Assembly (NCBI GenBank): GCA_002425225.1
Contig: DILV01000038.1
Coordinates: 1-64,000 of the forward strand
Reading direction: 5' to 3'
Length of the DNA stretch: 64,000 bases
DNA from: Thiothrix sp. UBA5583
GTDB lineage: Bacteria; Pseudomonadota; Gammaproteobacteria; Thiotrichales; Thiotrichaceae
The translations under genes were made by a program, and so were the position numbers. Shown piece after piece: positions 7,562 to 17,218 of the stretch. The notes under the pieces are model-generated. The model was not told the origin of the DNA. It searched no databases and saw only the letters and a program-made list of their open reading frames with translations. The stretch's first letter is position 1. The number at the start of each line of letters is the position of its first letter.

Positions 7562-9994
7562 TTATTGCATCAAGTTATCAATCCAACTGGATGGATTTCG
7601 GGGCGCAGGAGCACCACTAGGGGCGGGTACTCCGGTTGGTGCTCCTTCCACAGGCACGCCGCCTGCTGGCACAGCTTCAGGCGGCGGCGCACAGTAATGG
7701 GTTTTCTGCGGCTGGGTTCCCTTGATAAATGGCGTGGATACTGCCGTTCCACACGCAGGGTTGGCACGCAAACCACTGGTTGGGTCAATGTCTACCCATA
7801 CCAACCGGGAGGAATTATTCTGCAATGGCTTGGTTGGCAACACCCGGAACAGGTCTGCCCACACTTTCAATGCACCAGTACCACCCGTCATGTTGGTCGG
7901 CTTGTTGTCATCCCGCCCTACCCAAACGGTAACAACGTGTTGCCCAGAGAAACCGGCAAACCAGCTATCTTTCTTATCGTTGGTTGTACCGGTTTTACCG
8001 GCGACCTTTTTCCAGCCAGGCAGCACACTAGACAACTCTTTCGCTGTCCCTTCCACCGTTACCCGATGCAAGGCATAGGTAAGCAAATCAACTGCTTCGG
8101 GGTTAGCGACCTGCTGTACCGTCAGGGGATAACGGGTCAGCACCTTGCCTTGCAGATTCATGACACTGCGAATGGCTTTCAGCGGCGAATAAGAACCACC
8201 CGAGGCTATGGTCTGGTACATTTGCTGCACGTCAATGGGAGCCATTTCCAATGCCCCCAGCAGGATGGAAGGGTACTCGGGAATTTTGGTGCTGACACCC
8301 AGCCCATGCAAGGTGTTGATCACCTTGTCCAGGCCTACATCCACCCCGATCCGTACTGCCGGGGTATTGCGTGACAGAGTCAGGGCTTTCAGCACAGTGA
8401 CATACCCCATATGACTCTGATCATAGTTGCCGGGTTGCCAGTACTTGTTCCTGTCAATCTTGACCGTGACTGGGCCATCACTGATGCGGGTTCCCAGATT
8501 GTATTTCTGCTTGTTTTCCAGTGCTGCCAGATAAATAGCAGGCTTGACCAGCGAGCCAATCTGCCGCTGGGCTGTCAGCGCCCGGTTGTAACCGGCGTAA
8601 CGCACATCGCGGCTACCCACCAGCGCCATAACCTCCCCGCCCTGGGTACTGCTGACGATGAGTGCACCATTCAATTTGCCTTTTTTGATCCCTTGGGAGC
8701 GTTCCAGTTGCGCCACCCGTTTTTGCAAAATGGCTTCTGCGGTCAACTGCACAATGGGATCCATTGCGGTGAAAATCATCAGACCGGCACTGCGAACATC
8801 TTCTTCCTTGTAGTCACGCTGCAACTGCTGACGTACCAGATCGAGATAGGCCGGGAACGGTGAAGCCCCGGAAGGTTTGGCTTCGCTCACTCCCAGCGGG
8901 CGCTGAATGGCATTAGCATATTCAGCCTGATCAATCACCTGTTCCTGATACATGACCTGCAACACCAGATTGCGACGCTCCAGTGCCCGCTCAGGGAAAC
9001 GGCGCGGGTCGTAGTAACCAGCACCTTTGGCAAGGCCAATCAGCAAGGCAATCTGGTCAGATTTCAACTCAATGACCTGCCGGTTGAAATAGAACTGTGC
9101 TGCCAGCCCAAAGCCATGGATGGCACGGTCGCCGTCCTGCCCCAGATGGATTTCGTTCAGATAGGCTTCGAGGATGTCTTTCTTGTCGTAATGCAGTTCC
9201 AGCAGGAAAGCCATCATGGCTTCCTTGAGCTTGCGCTGCCAGCTACGTTCATTGGTCAGGTAGAAGTTTTTCACCAATTGCTGGGTCAGGGTACTACCAC
9301 CCTGCACCGTGTGCCCTGCCTTGAGGTTGGCAATCACCGCCCGCCCGATTGCCAACGGGTTGACCCCTTGGTGTTCGTAGAATTTCTTGTCTTCAACCGC
9401 CAGCAGACCCCGGATCAGCAAAGGAGAAACATCCGACTGCTTGACCAGTACCCGATCTTCGTTGTGGCGTGGGTAGAAATTGCCGATCAGTACCGGTTCC
9501 AACCGCATCAGGTTCAGAGGACTTTTGCCATCCGAGTAGCCGAGTGAAGCAATCTTGCCACTCTGAATGTTAATTTTGACACTGCGGGCAGGTTCCATGT
9601 CATCAGCAAAGCGGAACCCTCGGGTATTGATCATGAAATCATCGCCCTTGCGGCGATATTGCCCTGTTTCGATGGGTTCATCGACCTTGCGATACCCCAA
9701 CAGCTTCATTTCCTGTTCCAGATGGTCAGCAAACACCTGCTGGCCTTCGTACATGTCCAGCGGGCGGGCAAACACCCGCGCAGGCAACTCCCAGCGCCGC
9801 CCTTCAAACTGGGCACGCACCTTTTCATCCAGTTGCATGGTGTAGACCAACCCTACCAGCAACCCCAATACCAGTACTACAAGGAACAGAATACGGAACA
9901 CGCGACCAAACAAGGCCAAAACAAACCATAATCCCTTGAAAAATCGCGTAAAAAACGATTCCTGTTGTGTTTCCTGACCAGCTTCCTGACTCAA
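7562..9994 (-). CDS. mrcB: Penicillin-binding protein 1B (bifunctional peptidoglycan synthase)
   Basis: Class A PBP that polymerises lipid II and cross-links the strands; inner membrane, periplasmic catalytic part. 810 residues. One membrane helix at about 22-52; UB2H-like segment next; GT51 glycosyltransferase with catalytic Glu201 in AVEDKKFYEHQG and the GGSTLTQQLVKN motif; transpeptidase with SLVK (Ser481), SRN (541-543) and KTGT (667-670). The C-terminal tail is rich in Pro, Ala and Gly. The start is TTG, preceded by AGGAAA at good spacing; no ATG exists before the membrane helix. Divergent from the kinase fusion gene with a 48-base shared upstream region. Confidence 0.96.
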   Translation of the reverse strand: MSQEAGQETQQESFFTRFFKGLWFVLALFGRVFRILFLVVLVLGLLVGLVYTMQLDEKVRAQFEGRRWELPARVFARPLDMYEGQQVFADHLEQEMKLLGYRKVDEPIETGQYRRKGDDFMINTRGFRFADDMEPARSVKINIQSGKIASLGYSDGKSPLNLMRLEPVLIGNFYPRHNEDRVLVKQSDVSPLLIRGLLAVEDKKFYEHQGVNPLAIGRAVIANLKAGHTVQGGSTLTQQLVKNFYLTNERSWQRKLKEAMMAFLLELHYDKKDILEAYLNEIHLGQDGDRAIHGFGLAAQFYFNRQVIELKSDQIALLIGLAKGAGYYDPRRFPERALERRNLVLQVMYQEQVIDQAEYANAIQRPLGVSEAKPSGASPFPAYLDLVRQQLQRDYKEEDVRSAGLMIFTAMDPIVQLTAEAILQKRVAQLERSQGIKKGKLNGALIVSSTQGGEVMALVGSRDVRYAGYNRALTAQRQIGSLVKPAIYLAALENKQKYNLGTRISDGPVTVKIDRNKYWQPGNYDQSHMGYVTVLKALTLSRNTPAVRIGVDVGLDKVINTLHGLGVSTKIPEYPSILLGALEMAPIDVQQMYQTIASGGSYSPLKAIRSVMNLQGKVLTRYPLTVQQVANPEAVDLLTYALHRVTVEGTAKELSSVLPGWKKVAGKTGTTNDKKDSWFAGFSGQHVVTVWVGRDDNKPTNMTGGTGALKVWADLFRVLPTKPLQNNSSRLVWVDIDPTSGLRANPACGTAVSTPFIKGTQPQKTHYCAPPPEAVPAGGVPVEGAPTGVPAPSGAPAPRNPSSWIDNLMQ

Positions 9995-10042
9995 GTTAGT
10001 TTCCTGCTATGATTGTATTTTCAGGCCACGACGAGGTACTTC

Positions 10043-11635
10043 ATGTCCCTTGAAATCTCTGACACCCTGCTGGAGTCGATGCGCAACCCCGCATTTTATC
10101 CTCATCCTGTGCATACTATACAAGTAATCCACACGCACATATCGACCGTTTTCCTGACTGGCGAGTTCGCTTACAAGATAAAAAAGCCTGTCAACTTCGG
10201 CTTTTTGGATTTTACACAATTGGCTGAGCGGAAACATTTCTGTGAGGAAGAATTACGCCTCAATCGCCGCCTTGCCCCCGAATTGTACCTGGAAGTCCTG
10301 CCTATTTTACGCATGGGCAATATTTGTCATTTAGGCACAACCGACACGCCCGAGGATGATCCTCACATAGCCGAATATACAGTCAAAATGTGTCAGTTCA
10401 ACCCGGAGCAACAACTGGATCAGCTTCTAACCAAACACGCTTTACCAGCCACCTGTATCGACGCGCTTGCCAGCCAGATTGCCAGCTTCCATCAGGGCAT
10501 CGAAACCGCCCCAACTGACAGTCGCTTCGGCTTGCCGGAACAGGTATTACGCCCCATGCAACAAAATTTCGACCTCTTGCGTCAGCACCTGCAAGAGCCT
10601 GATTTGCTGAAGCAACTGGACACACTGGAAAACTGGACACAACAGACATATTCCCGCCTATACACCACCCTGCTGCAACGCAAACAGGACAAGCACATCC
10701 GCGCTTGCCACGGTGACATGCACCTGGGGAATATAGCCCTGGTTGCAGGCAAAATCACCATTTTCGATGGTATCGAATTCAATGACGACCTGCGCTGGAT
10801 TGATACTGCCAGCGAAATAGCCTTTTTGGTCATGGACTTGCAGGATCGTAACGCTTCTGAACACGCCCGGCGTTTGCTGAATATTTATCTGGAAATCAGT
10901 GGTGATTACAGCTTGCTACAGGTGCTGGATTTTTACCGGGTTTACCGGGCGCTGGTTCGTGCCAAAGTCAACGCCCTACGCCTTGCCCAACAAACCGATC
11001 CGACTGAACGCCACACCACCATCCATCACTGCCAGGCCTATTTGCAACTTGCGGAAAGTTACACCCATGCCAGACAGCCTGCCCTACTAATTACCCACGG
11101 GCTGAGCGGCTCCGGTAAATCGAGAGGCTGTCGCCAACTGGTGGAAACGCTCGGTTTCATCCAGATACGTTCCGACGTGGAACGCAAACGCCTTGCCAGC
11201 ATGGCAGCGACTGAACGCGATACTGGCAAGCCAGATACGGGCATTTACAGCAGTGACATGAGTCAGCGTACCTATGCACGGCTGGCAACACTGGCAGCCG
11301 ACATTCTTCGCAGCGGCTATCCGGTGGTGGTAGATGCGACGTTCCTGCACCGGGAACAACGCCAGTCATTCCAGGCACTGGCACAACAGCAGCGGGTGGC
11401 TTTCCTGATCCTGCATTTCAGCGGTTCGCAGGCACAACTGGAAAGCAATATCCTGCGCCGCCAGCAGGCCAATACTGACGCTTCCGACGCCGATATTGCT
11501 GTACTGCACAAACAATTAGCCACTTACAAACCATTGCAGGCAGACGAACCTTGTGTAACAGTTCCCACCAGCGGGTGTTTACCAACCGACACAATATTGG
11601 CACGCTTACAGCGCCTGCGAAGCAATCAGGAGTAA
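10043..11635 (+). CDS. Fused aminoglycoside-phosphotransferase-like / P-loop kinase protein
   Basis: About 530-residue two-domain protein (COG2187 plus COG0645 type). The N-terminal half has a protein-kinase-like phosphotransferase fold with the catalytic loop CHGDMHLGN (222-230) and the metal-binding IFDGIEFND (240-248). The C-terminal half is a nucleoside-kinase-like P-loop domain with GLSGSGKS at 353-360, followed by RSDVERKR and DATFL. The fusion is widespread in proteobacteria and its substrate is not established. Start chosen at the ATG at 10043, with GAGG eight bases upstream. It is followed after 3 bases by the DUF4412-type gene, which suggests an operon. Confidence 0.85.
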   Translation: MSLEISDTLLESMRNPAFYPHPVHTIQVIHTHISTVFLTGEFAYKIKKPVNFGFLDFTQLAERKHFCEEELRLNRRLAPELYLEVLPILRMGNICHLGTTDTPEDDPHIAEYTVKMCQFNPEQQLDQLLTKHALPATCIDALASQIASFHQGIETAPTDSRFGLPEQVLRPMQQNFDLLRQHLQEPDLLKQLDTLENWTQQTYSRLYTTLLQRKQDKHIRACHGDMHLGNIALVAGKITIFDGIEFNDDLRWIDTASEIAFLVMDLQDRNASEHARRLLNIYLEISGDYSLLQVLDFYRVYRALVRAKVNALRLAQQTDPTERHTTIHHCQAYLQLAESYTHARQPALLITHGLSGSGKSRGCRQLVETLGFIQIRSDVERKRLASMAATERDTGKPDTGIYSSDMSQRTYARLATLAADILRSGYPVVVDATFLHREQRQSFQALAQQQRVAFLILHFSGSQAQLESNILRRQQANTDASDADIAVLHKQLATYKPLQADEPCVTVPTSGCLPTDTILARLQRLRSNQE

Positions 11636-11638
11636 AAA

Positions 11639-12577
11639 ATGCATTTCAATCCAACATCATTACGCTGGCTGGCAACACTCTCGGTCGGCCTTTCCACAGT
11701 GACTTTTGCTGATACCAAACTGACCTACACCGATACGGGTGTTGGCCCACAGGAACGCAAGACCGTCATCCAGATTCATGGCGACAAGGTACGTATGGAA
11801 GAAGCCGACAGCGGCATCTATACCCTGTATGACAATGGCAAGAAAGCCCTCTTCACGGTCAACACCAAGACCAAGCAGTTCATCGAAACCACACCGGACA
11901 AAATCCGTGAACGCATGAGCAAAGTGGTTGAAATGCAAAACCAGTTCAAGGAAGAGATGAAAAAGCAAATGGCCTCCATGCCAGAAGATCAACGCAAAGT
12001 GATCGAAGAGCGCATGAAACAGGCCGAAGAAGCCATGAAAGCTGCACCGCCAGCCATGAAAATGGAAAAGACCGAGCGCAAGGAAACCGTCCAGAACATA
12101 AGTTGCACCATTTCCACCGTCAAAATGGCTGACCAGGCTGTACGTGACGTGTGTATCGCAGGCAGCGATGCCATGGACAGCAGCGACCACCAGATGCTTG
12201 TCACTATGTTTGAATACATGGATGGCATTGCCGCCGAATCTGCCAAGGTGCAAGGCATTACCCCACCTGCGGAAGGCTCTGCCGCTGTCCACAAGGAAGG
12301 GCTGGCACTGCGCATTCAAGGGCTACCGCAAGGCCCGCGCAGCGAGCTGACCGGCATCAGCAAGGATGCGCTGAAAGACGATGATTTCAAGGTTCCAGCC
12401 GACTATGCGGTATTTGAACCGAGCATTGCTCCACCACCGCCAGCGCAATCAGCCCCACCTGCACCGACAGGAGCAGCTCCGGCAGGCGCACCACCTGCTG
12501 GCAATCCAGCACCAGCACCGGCTCAGGCTCCGGCTGCTTCACCAGCACCAGAAGCTGCACCGCCAGCCGCTAAGTAA
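11639..12577 (+). CDS. Secreted DUF4412-type protein with Pro/Ala-rich tail
   Basis: 312 residues. A Sec signal peptide likely ends at TFA before DTKLTY. Residues 25-110 resemble DUF4412 beta-strand proteins (VIQIHGDKVRMEE, YTLYDNGKKALFTVNTKTKQF). A charged helical segment rich in Met, Glu and Lys follows (about 95-150), then a second strand-rich part with two cysteines, and from about residue 260 a low-complexity Pro/Ala tail. Periplasmic or surface location is likely; function unknown. GGAG lies upstream of the ATG. Cotranscription with the kinase fusion is suggested by the 3-base gap. A hairpin follows. Confidence 0.75.
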   Translation: MHFNPTSLRWLATLSVGLSTVTFADTKLTYTDTGVGPQERKTVIQIHGDKVRMEEADSGIYTLYDNGKKALFTVNTKTKQFIETTPDKIRERMSKVVEMQNQFKEEMKKQMASMPEDQRKVIEERMKQAEEAMKAAPPAMKMEKTERKETVQNISCTISTVKMADQAVRDVCIAGSDAMDSSDHQMLVTMFEYMDGIAAESAKVQGITPPAEGSAAVHKEGLALRIQGLPQGPRSELTGISKDALKDDDFKVPADYAVFEPSIAPPPPAQSAPPAPTGAAPAGAPPAGNPAPAPAQAPAASPAPEAAPPAAK

Positions 12578-12588
12578 CCTCCTTTGTG

Positions 12589-12609
12589 CCCCCCTTCCCT
12601 GAAGGGGGG
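12589..12609 (+). terminator. GC-rich hairpin after the DUF4412-type gene
   Basis: Perfect 9-bp stem CCCCCCTTC / GAAGGGGGG with a 3-nt loop, 12 bases after the stop codon. Only a short T-rich stretch (TATTTG) follows, so termination is plausible but not certain. Confidence 0.6.
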
Positions 12610-12674
12610 TATTTGCACTGCTGCACCCTGCCTTTATCATCTTGCCCCATTACTATCAAGATGAAGGATTCACC

Positions 12675-13718
12675 ATGCGGCCTGCGCACCTCAGTTCCAT
12701 CCTCGACAAAGAATTTCTCGGCACCTTGCAGGGCTTCCACACACCTGTGATGCTGTGGGGGCCTCCGGGTGTTGGCAAATCCCAGATCGTGGCACAAATC
12801 GGGCAACGTCATCATGTCCCGGTGCTCGACATCCGTCTGTCGCAAATGGAACCCAGCGACCTGCGCGGCATCCCTTTCCGTGAGCAGGGCATGGTGGAAT
12901 GGGCCATCCCGTCCATGCTGCCGGATGCCCAGCGCCACGGCACACAAGGCATCCTGTTTCTGGATGAAATTACTTCTGCCGTTCCCAGCGTATCGGCTGC
13001 CGCCTACCAGTTGATCCTGGATCGGCGACTGGGTGATTACCGCGTACCGGAAGGTTGGGCCATTTTCGCCGCAGGCAACCGCCAAGGCGACCGGGGTGTG
13101 ACGTACACCATGCCTGCCCCGCTGGCTAACCGCTTTTCCCACTTTGAAGTCGACCTGAACCTGGATGACTGGGTGGCATGGGCTTATAAAAACAACATCG
13201 ACGAACGCATCATCGGTTTCCTGCGTTTCCGCCCGGAACAATTGTTCAAGTTTGACCCGGCACACAATCCGGTAGCTTTCCCAACCCCGCGTTCATGGGA
13301 ATTTGCCCACCGTGCCCTGCAAAAGTTTGCCGATTCCCCTGCGCTCTTGCTGGGCACGTTGCAAGCCTGTGTTGGCCCGGCTGCGGGGATTGAGCTGAAA
13401 GCCTTCGTCGACAGCCTCGACCAAATGCCTGATCTGGACGCCATCCTGCGCGGTGAAGACATCAAGGCTCCCAAGGAAGTGGACTTGCAATACGCCGTTG
13501 CTTCCGCCCTGGTAGGCCGTGCCATCCGCGCCCGTGGTACAGCCGATGCTGCCAGCAGTTACGGGCACATCCTCAATTACGCCAAAGCCTTTCCACTCAA
13601 GGAAATGGGGGTCATGCTGGTATCTGACATGCTGCGGGCAGTTGGGGACGAGATTTTTGCCCTCCCGGAATTTGCCCAGTGGGCGCAGTCGATCGGGGAC
13701 ATTATGCTGTATGACTGA
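12675..13718 (+). CDS. MoxR-family AAA ATPase
   Basis: 347-residue AAA+ ATPase of the MoxR group, thought to act as a chaperone-like motor for a VWA-domain partner. Walker A GPPGVGKS at 29-36; Walker B ILFLDEIT at 93-100; sensor-1 region FAAGNRQGD; arginine-finger region LANRFSHFEVD. The ATG at 12675 has AAGGA upstream; an upstream TTG is unlikely. Its stop overlaps the start of the VWA partner by 8 bases, the typical coupled MoxR/VWA arrangement. Such pairs assemble or insert cofactors in various enzymes, but no client gene is adjacent. Confidence 0.88.
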   Translation: MRPAHLSSILDKEFLGTLQGFHTPVMLWGPPGVGKSQIVAQIGQRHHVPVLDIRLSQMEPSDLRGIPFREQGMVEWAIPSMLPDAQRHGTQGILFLDEITSAVPSVSAAAYQLILDRRLGDYRVPEGWAIFAAGNRQGDRGVTYTMPAPLANRFSHFEVDLNLDDWVAWAYKNNIDERIIGFLRFRPEQLFKFDPAHNPVAFPTPRSWEFAHRALQKFADSPALLLGTLQACVGPAAGIELKAFVDSLDQMPDLDAILRGEDIKAPKEVDLQYAVASALVGRAIRARGTADAASSYGHILNYAKAFPLKEMGVMLVSDMLRAVGDEIFALPEFAQWAQSIGDIMLYD

Positions 13719-15018
13719 TGCTAACTTTGACCTCAAAGCCATCGAAGACAAGCTGGTTGCCGCCCGCACCAGACTGATCCTCGACAAGCCGTTTCTGGGC
13801 GCACTGGTGTTGCGCTTACCCTTGCAGGCTGCCAACCCGGCCTGGTGTCCCACTACCGGCACGGATGCCCGCAAGTTCTATTACAACCCCGAATATGTGC
13901 AGGAATTGCTCACTGACGAAGCCCAGTTTGTACTTGCCCACGAAGCCCTGCATTGCGCCCTGTCGCATTTCGCCCGCCGCCAGCACCGCGTCAAGCACCG
14001 CTGGGATCTGGCCTGCGATTACGCCATCAACCCGATCCTGCTGGCAGACGGCCTCAAACCGCCTCCCGGCATGATCATGATGAAGGAATACGTCGGCATG
14101 TCCGCCGAGGAGATTTACCCGCTCCTCAGCGACAATGACATGACCGAAACCCTCGACCAGCACCTGTACGACAAGGAAAACAACCCCAGCGAAGGCAGCC
14201 AGAACAGCAGCGAAAACCCGCTGGATAACCGTGACCGGCAGGAGGAACCACCACCGCCAAAAGATGCCGATAGCAACACCACCCCACAGCAGCGCGATGG
14301 TTCCAAAGGCACGAGTCAGCAGCAGGAATTCGATGAACAGGCCAACGGTAGCGGAGAACCTCCCCCGCCCCCCCTGAACCAGCAGGAAGCAGACGACCTC
14401 AGCGTGCAATGGCAACAACGGCTGGCGGGCGCTGCCCAGCAAGCGCAACAGGCAGGCAAGCTCAGCGGCATCATGAAACGGCTGGTGGAGGAACTGCTGC
14501 AACCGCGTCTGCCCTGGCGCACCCTGCTGGCACATTACATGACCGCCGTCGCCCGTGATGATTACAGTTACACCCGCCCGTCTTCCCGGCGTGGCGACCC
14601 GGCCATTTTCCCCACGCTGAAAAGCCACCAGATCAATGCGGTGGTGGCGCTGGATGTGAGTGGTTCAGTCACAGACAAGGAATTGCAGGATTGCCTGTCG
14701 GAAATCAACGCCATCAAGGGGCAAGTGCGGGCTGCCGTTACGCTGCTGGCCTGTGATGCCGAGATTGTGCAAGGCTTTCCGCAACGTTTTGAGCCGTGGG
14801 AAGAAGCCACCCTACCGCAAGACATGCCGGGGGGTGGCTCGACCGATTTCCGCCCGGTATTTGACTGGATACAACAACAGGATCAACCACCGGACATCCT
14901 AGTGTATTTCACCGACGCACAAGGGATATTCCCCACGCTACCAGCCAGTTTCCCAGTGATTTGGCTCGTCAAGGGCAAAACCAGAGTACCGTGGGGAACC
15001 CGTGTACAGCTCAACTGA
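13711..15018 (+). CDS. Putative metallopeptidase / VWA-like protein (DUF2201)
   Basis: 435 residues. The N-terminal domain carries an HExxH zinc motif, HEALH at 77-81, within a DUF2201 metallopeptidase-like segment. A polar linker rich in Asn, Ser, Gln and Pro spans about 150-230. The C-terminal VWA-like domain has a degenerate metal-ion site with DVSGSV at 315-320. The protein is the partner of the preceding MoxR ATPase, whose gene it overlaps. Whether the zinc site is proteolytically active in this family is not established. Start chosen at the ATG that overlaps the MoxR stop. Confidence 0.85.
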   Translation: MTDANFDLKAIEDKLVAARTRLILDKPFLGALVLRLPLQAANPAWCPTTGTDARKFYYNPEYVQELLTDEAQFVLAHEALHCALSHFARRQHRVKHRWDLACDYAINPILLADGLKPPPGMIMMKEYVGMSAEEIYPLLSDNDMTETLDQHLYDKENNPSEGSQNSSENPLDNRDRQEEPPPPKDADSNTTPQQRDGSKGTSQQQEFDEQANGSGEPPPPPLNQQEADDLSVQWQQRLAGAAQQAQQAGKLSGIMKRLVEELLQPRLPWRTLLAHYMTAVARDDYSYTRPSSRRGDPAIFPTLKSHQINAVVALDVSGSVTDKELQDCLSEINAIKGQVRAAVTLLACDAEIVQGFPQRFEPWEEATLPQDMPGGGSTDFRPVFDWIQQQDQPPDILVYFTDAQGIFPTLPASFPVIWLVKGKTRVPWGTRVQLN

Positions 15019-15027
15019 AGCAGACGC

Positions 15028-15564
15028 TTATGGCACAGCCACAACTTGTGGAATCAGGTTCATGCCACCCTCTATCCCCTTGCTGGGCTGGGTGATGCGT
15101 ATCTGGTGTTGCATGGCGGTTTCAATGTTCCCCGGCAAACACAGACCACGATAACCCTGGATTGCTGTCATTGCCGCCACCCTGTTGTCATACTGGTTAG
15201 CCATCAGCCTGTCTGCATATTGCTGTTGCAGGCTGTGAATCACCGGGCGGGTTTGGGCGTTGCCCGTGTTTTTATCAACCAGTTGCTGTTCGCATTCATC
15301 ATTCGCATGTTGGACACCTGCCAAAATGAACTGCTGCCATTCTGCACTATTCACCGGCTCTGCCTGCAAACCGGAAAGCTTCAACAACTCCTGATAGACC
15401 CCCTCCTGATTGGCTGTATAATCAGCCAGTTGTTGCGGATCAGCCGTCAGTGACCCGTTGCTGCCCAACAGGCCATTGACCGAGGAACAACCCGAGAGTA
15501 GCACTCCCGCAGCAACACCCCACAGAACACGAGATCCAACAGTCAAAAAATTTACTTTATTCAT
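15028..15564 (-). CDS. Lipoprotein of unknown function
   Basis: 178 residues with a lipoprotein signal: hydrophobic segment then LLSGC (Cys26). The mature part is mostly helical and polar, with cysteines near positions 90 and 147 that could pair. I recognise no family. It is convergent with the VWA gene (9 bases apart) and divergent from kdsD, so it is probably a single-gene unit. GGAG lies about 11 bases before the ATG, rather far but usable. Confidence 0.65.
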   Translation of the reverse strand: MNKVNFLTVGSRVLWGVAAGVLLSGCSSVNGLLGSNGSLTADPQQLADYTANQEGVYQELLKLSGLQAEPVNSAEWQQFILAGVQHANDECEQQLVDKNTGNAQTRPVIHSLQQQYADRLMANQYDNRVAAMTAIQGYRGLCLPGNIETAMQHQIRITQPSKGIEGGMNLIPQVVAVP

Positions 15565-15689
15565 GATAAAACCGAACTCCCTGTCGCTTTTTTTCCAAAT
15601 GAAGAAACGTTTTATAGTATTGTTTTTTATCGAAGATAACGTGAAACAAGCACAATATTTTTCTATACAGGATTAAAGAAACAACCAGC

Positions 15690-16667
15690 ATGATCTCCAG
15701 AAAAGCAACCGACCTGTTGGCACTGGCCAAAGCTGTTATTGACACGGAAATTGCTGCACTCAGCGCATTGCCAGAGCGGCTGGACACTGATTTCCTGCAC
15801 GCCTGCGAAGCCATTCTGGCCTGCAAAGGGCGCGTCATCGTCACTGGCATGGGCAAATCCGGGCATATTGGCAACAAGATTGCAGCAACACTTGCCAGTA
15901 CTGGCACTCCGGCCTTTTTCCTGCACCCCGGTGAAGCCAGTCACGGTGATCTGGGCATGATCGTCAATGGTGATGTCATCATTGCCTTGTCAAACTCCGG
16001 TACTAGTGAAGAAATTCTCGCCATCCTCCCCGTTATCCGCCGTCTGGATGTCCGCATCATTGCCATGACAGGCAATCCGACCTCGCCACTGGCACAGGCC
16101 GCCGATTTCCATATCGACACTGGCGTGGACAAGGAAGCCTGCCCACTGGGGCTTGCACCCACCTCTAGCACCACGGCAGCCCTGGTCATGGGTGATGCGC
16201 TGGCTGTTGCCCTGTTGGAAGTACGAGGCTTTACTGCCGAAGATTTCGCCCGCTCCCACCCGGGTGGACGGCTGGGCAAACGTCTGTTGGTGCACGTGCG
16301 AGACATCATGCATACTGGCGACCAGATTCCGCGTGTCACCCCAGAGGTCAGCCTGCAACAAGCCATTCTGGAAATGACCCGCAAAAAGATGGGGATGACC
16401 GCCGTTACCCGCGATGACGGTACACTCCTAGGCATTTTCACCGATGGTGATTTGCGCCGCTCGTTTGAAAAAGGGCAAAGCCTACAAGAACAACCGATTA
16501 GTGCCATGATGACGCACCATTGCCAACAAATTGCACCGGATAGCCTTGCAGTGGAAGCCCTCAACCAGATGCAGGCACACGCCATCACCGTTTTGCCGGT
16601 CGTGCAGACTGGGCGCATTACCGGTATCATCCACATGCATGATCTTTTACGAGCTGGAATTGCCTGA
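15690..16667 (+). CDS. kdsD: D-arabinose 5-phosphate isomerase
   Basis: Converts ribulose 5-phosphate to arabinose 5-phosphate, the first committed step to Kdo of the LPS inner core. 325 residues (E. coli KdsD 328). SIS domain at the N-terminal two thirds, with VTGMGKSGHIGNK and SNSGTSEE sugar-phosphate motifs and the conserved APTSSTTAALVMGDALA; then two CBS domains from about 205 to the end. First gene of the kdsD-kdsC-lptC-lptA-lptB run; its stop and the kdsC start share one base. Confidence 0.96.
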   Translation: MISRKATDLLALAKAVIDTEIAALSALPERLDTDFLHACEAILACKGRVIVTGMGKSGHIGNKIAATLASTGTPAFFLHPGEASHGDLGMIVNGDVIIALSNSGTSEEILAILPVIRRLDVRIIAMTGNPTSPLAQAADFHIDTGVDKEACPLGLAPTSSTTAALVMGDALAVALLEVRGFTAEDFARSHPGGRLGKRLLVHVRDIMHTGDQIPRVTPEVSLQQAILEMTRKKMGMTAVTRDDGTLLGIFTDGDLRRSFEKGQSLQEQPISAMMTHHCQQIAPDSLAVEALNQMQAHAITVLPVVQTGRITGIIHMHDLLRAGIA

Positions 16668-17218
16668 TGTACCCTTTTGACACTATTCCTGATGCTGTAC
16701 TGCAACGCGCCCGTTCAACCCAACTGGTCATTTTCGACATCGACGGGGTACTCACTGATGGCAGCCTGTTTTTCGACAATCAGGGGGAAGAATACAAAGC
16801 CTTCAATTCCAAAGACGGGCACGGTATCCGCATGTTGCTGGAAAGTGGCCTGGAAATGGCGCTGATTACCGGGCGGCAATCCGAACTGGTATTACACCGC
16901 GCCGACAACCTCAAAGTACCGCGCAACCGCATTTGGCAAGGCTACCGGGACAAACGCCCCGCCTTTGCAGATTTGCTTGCCCAGACGGGTCTCAAACCGG
17001 AAAACATTGCCTACGTCGGCGATGATGTAGTGGATCTGCCGGTCATGACGCAAGTCGGGTTCGCCATTGCCGTCAATGATGCCCATTACTACGTCAAGCA
17101 ACACGCCCACTGGGTCACGCAAACCGCTGGCGGGTGTGGGGCAGCCCGTGAAGTCTGCGAATTGCTGCTGCACGCCCACGGCAAATTACAAGCCAAGCTG
17201 GCAAGCTATCTGGCATGA
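16667..17218 (+). CDS. kdsC: 3-deoxy-D-manno-octulosonate-8-phosphate phosphatase
   Basis: HAD-superfamily phosphatase that makes free Kdo from Kdo 8-phosphate. 183 residues (E. coli 188). HAD motif I is FDIDGVLTDG at about 20-29; motif II is ALITGRQS; motif IV is YVGDDVVDLPVM. Short C0-type HAD without a cap, as usual for this tetrameric enzyme. Overlaps kdsD by one base and lptC by four (ATGA), indicating translational coupling. Confidence 0.96.
   Translation: MYPFDTIPDAVLQRARSTQLVIFDIDGVLTDGSLFFDNQGEEYKAFNSKDGHGIRMLLESGLEMALITGRQSELVLHRADNLKVPRNRIWQGYRDKRPAFADLLAQTGLKPENIAYVGDDVVDLPVMTQVGFAIAVNDAHYYVKQHAHWVTQTAGGCGAAREVCELLLHAHGKLQAKLASYLA

Noticed and set aside
12381..12577. Pro/Ala tail of the DUF4412-type protein as a possible frameshift
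   Set aside because: Codon use is uniform and similar tails occur in mrcB in this window, so it is a genuine low-complexity tail.
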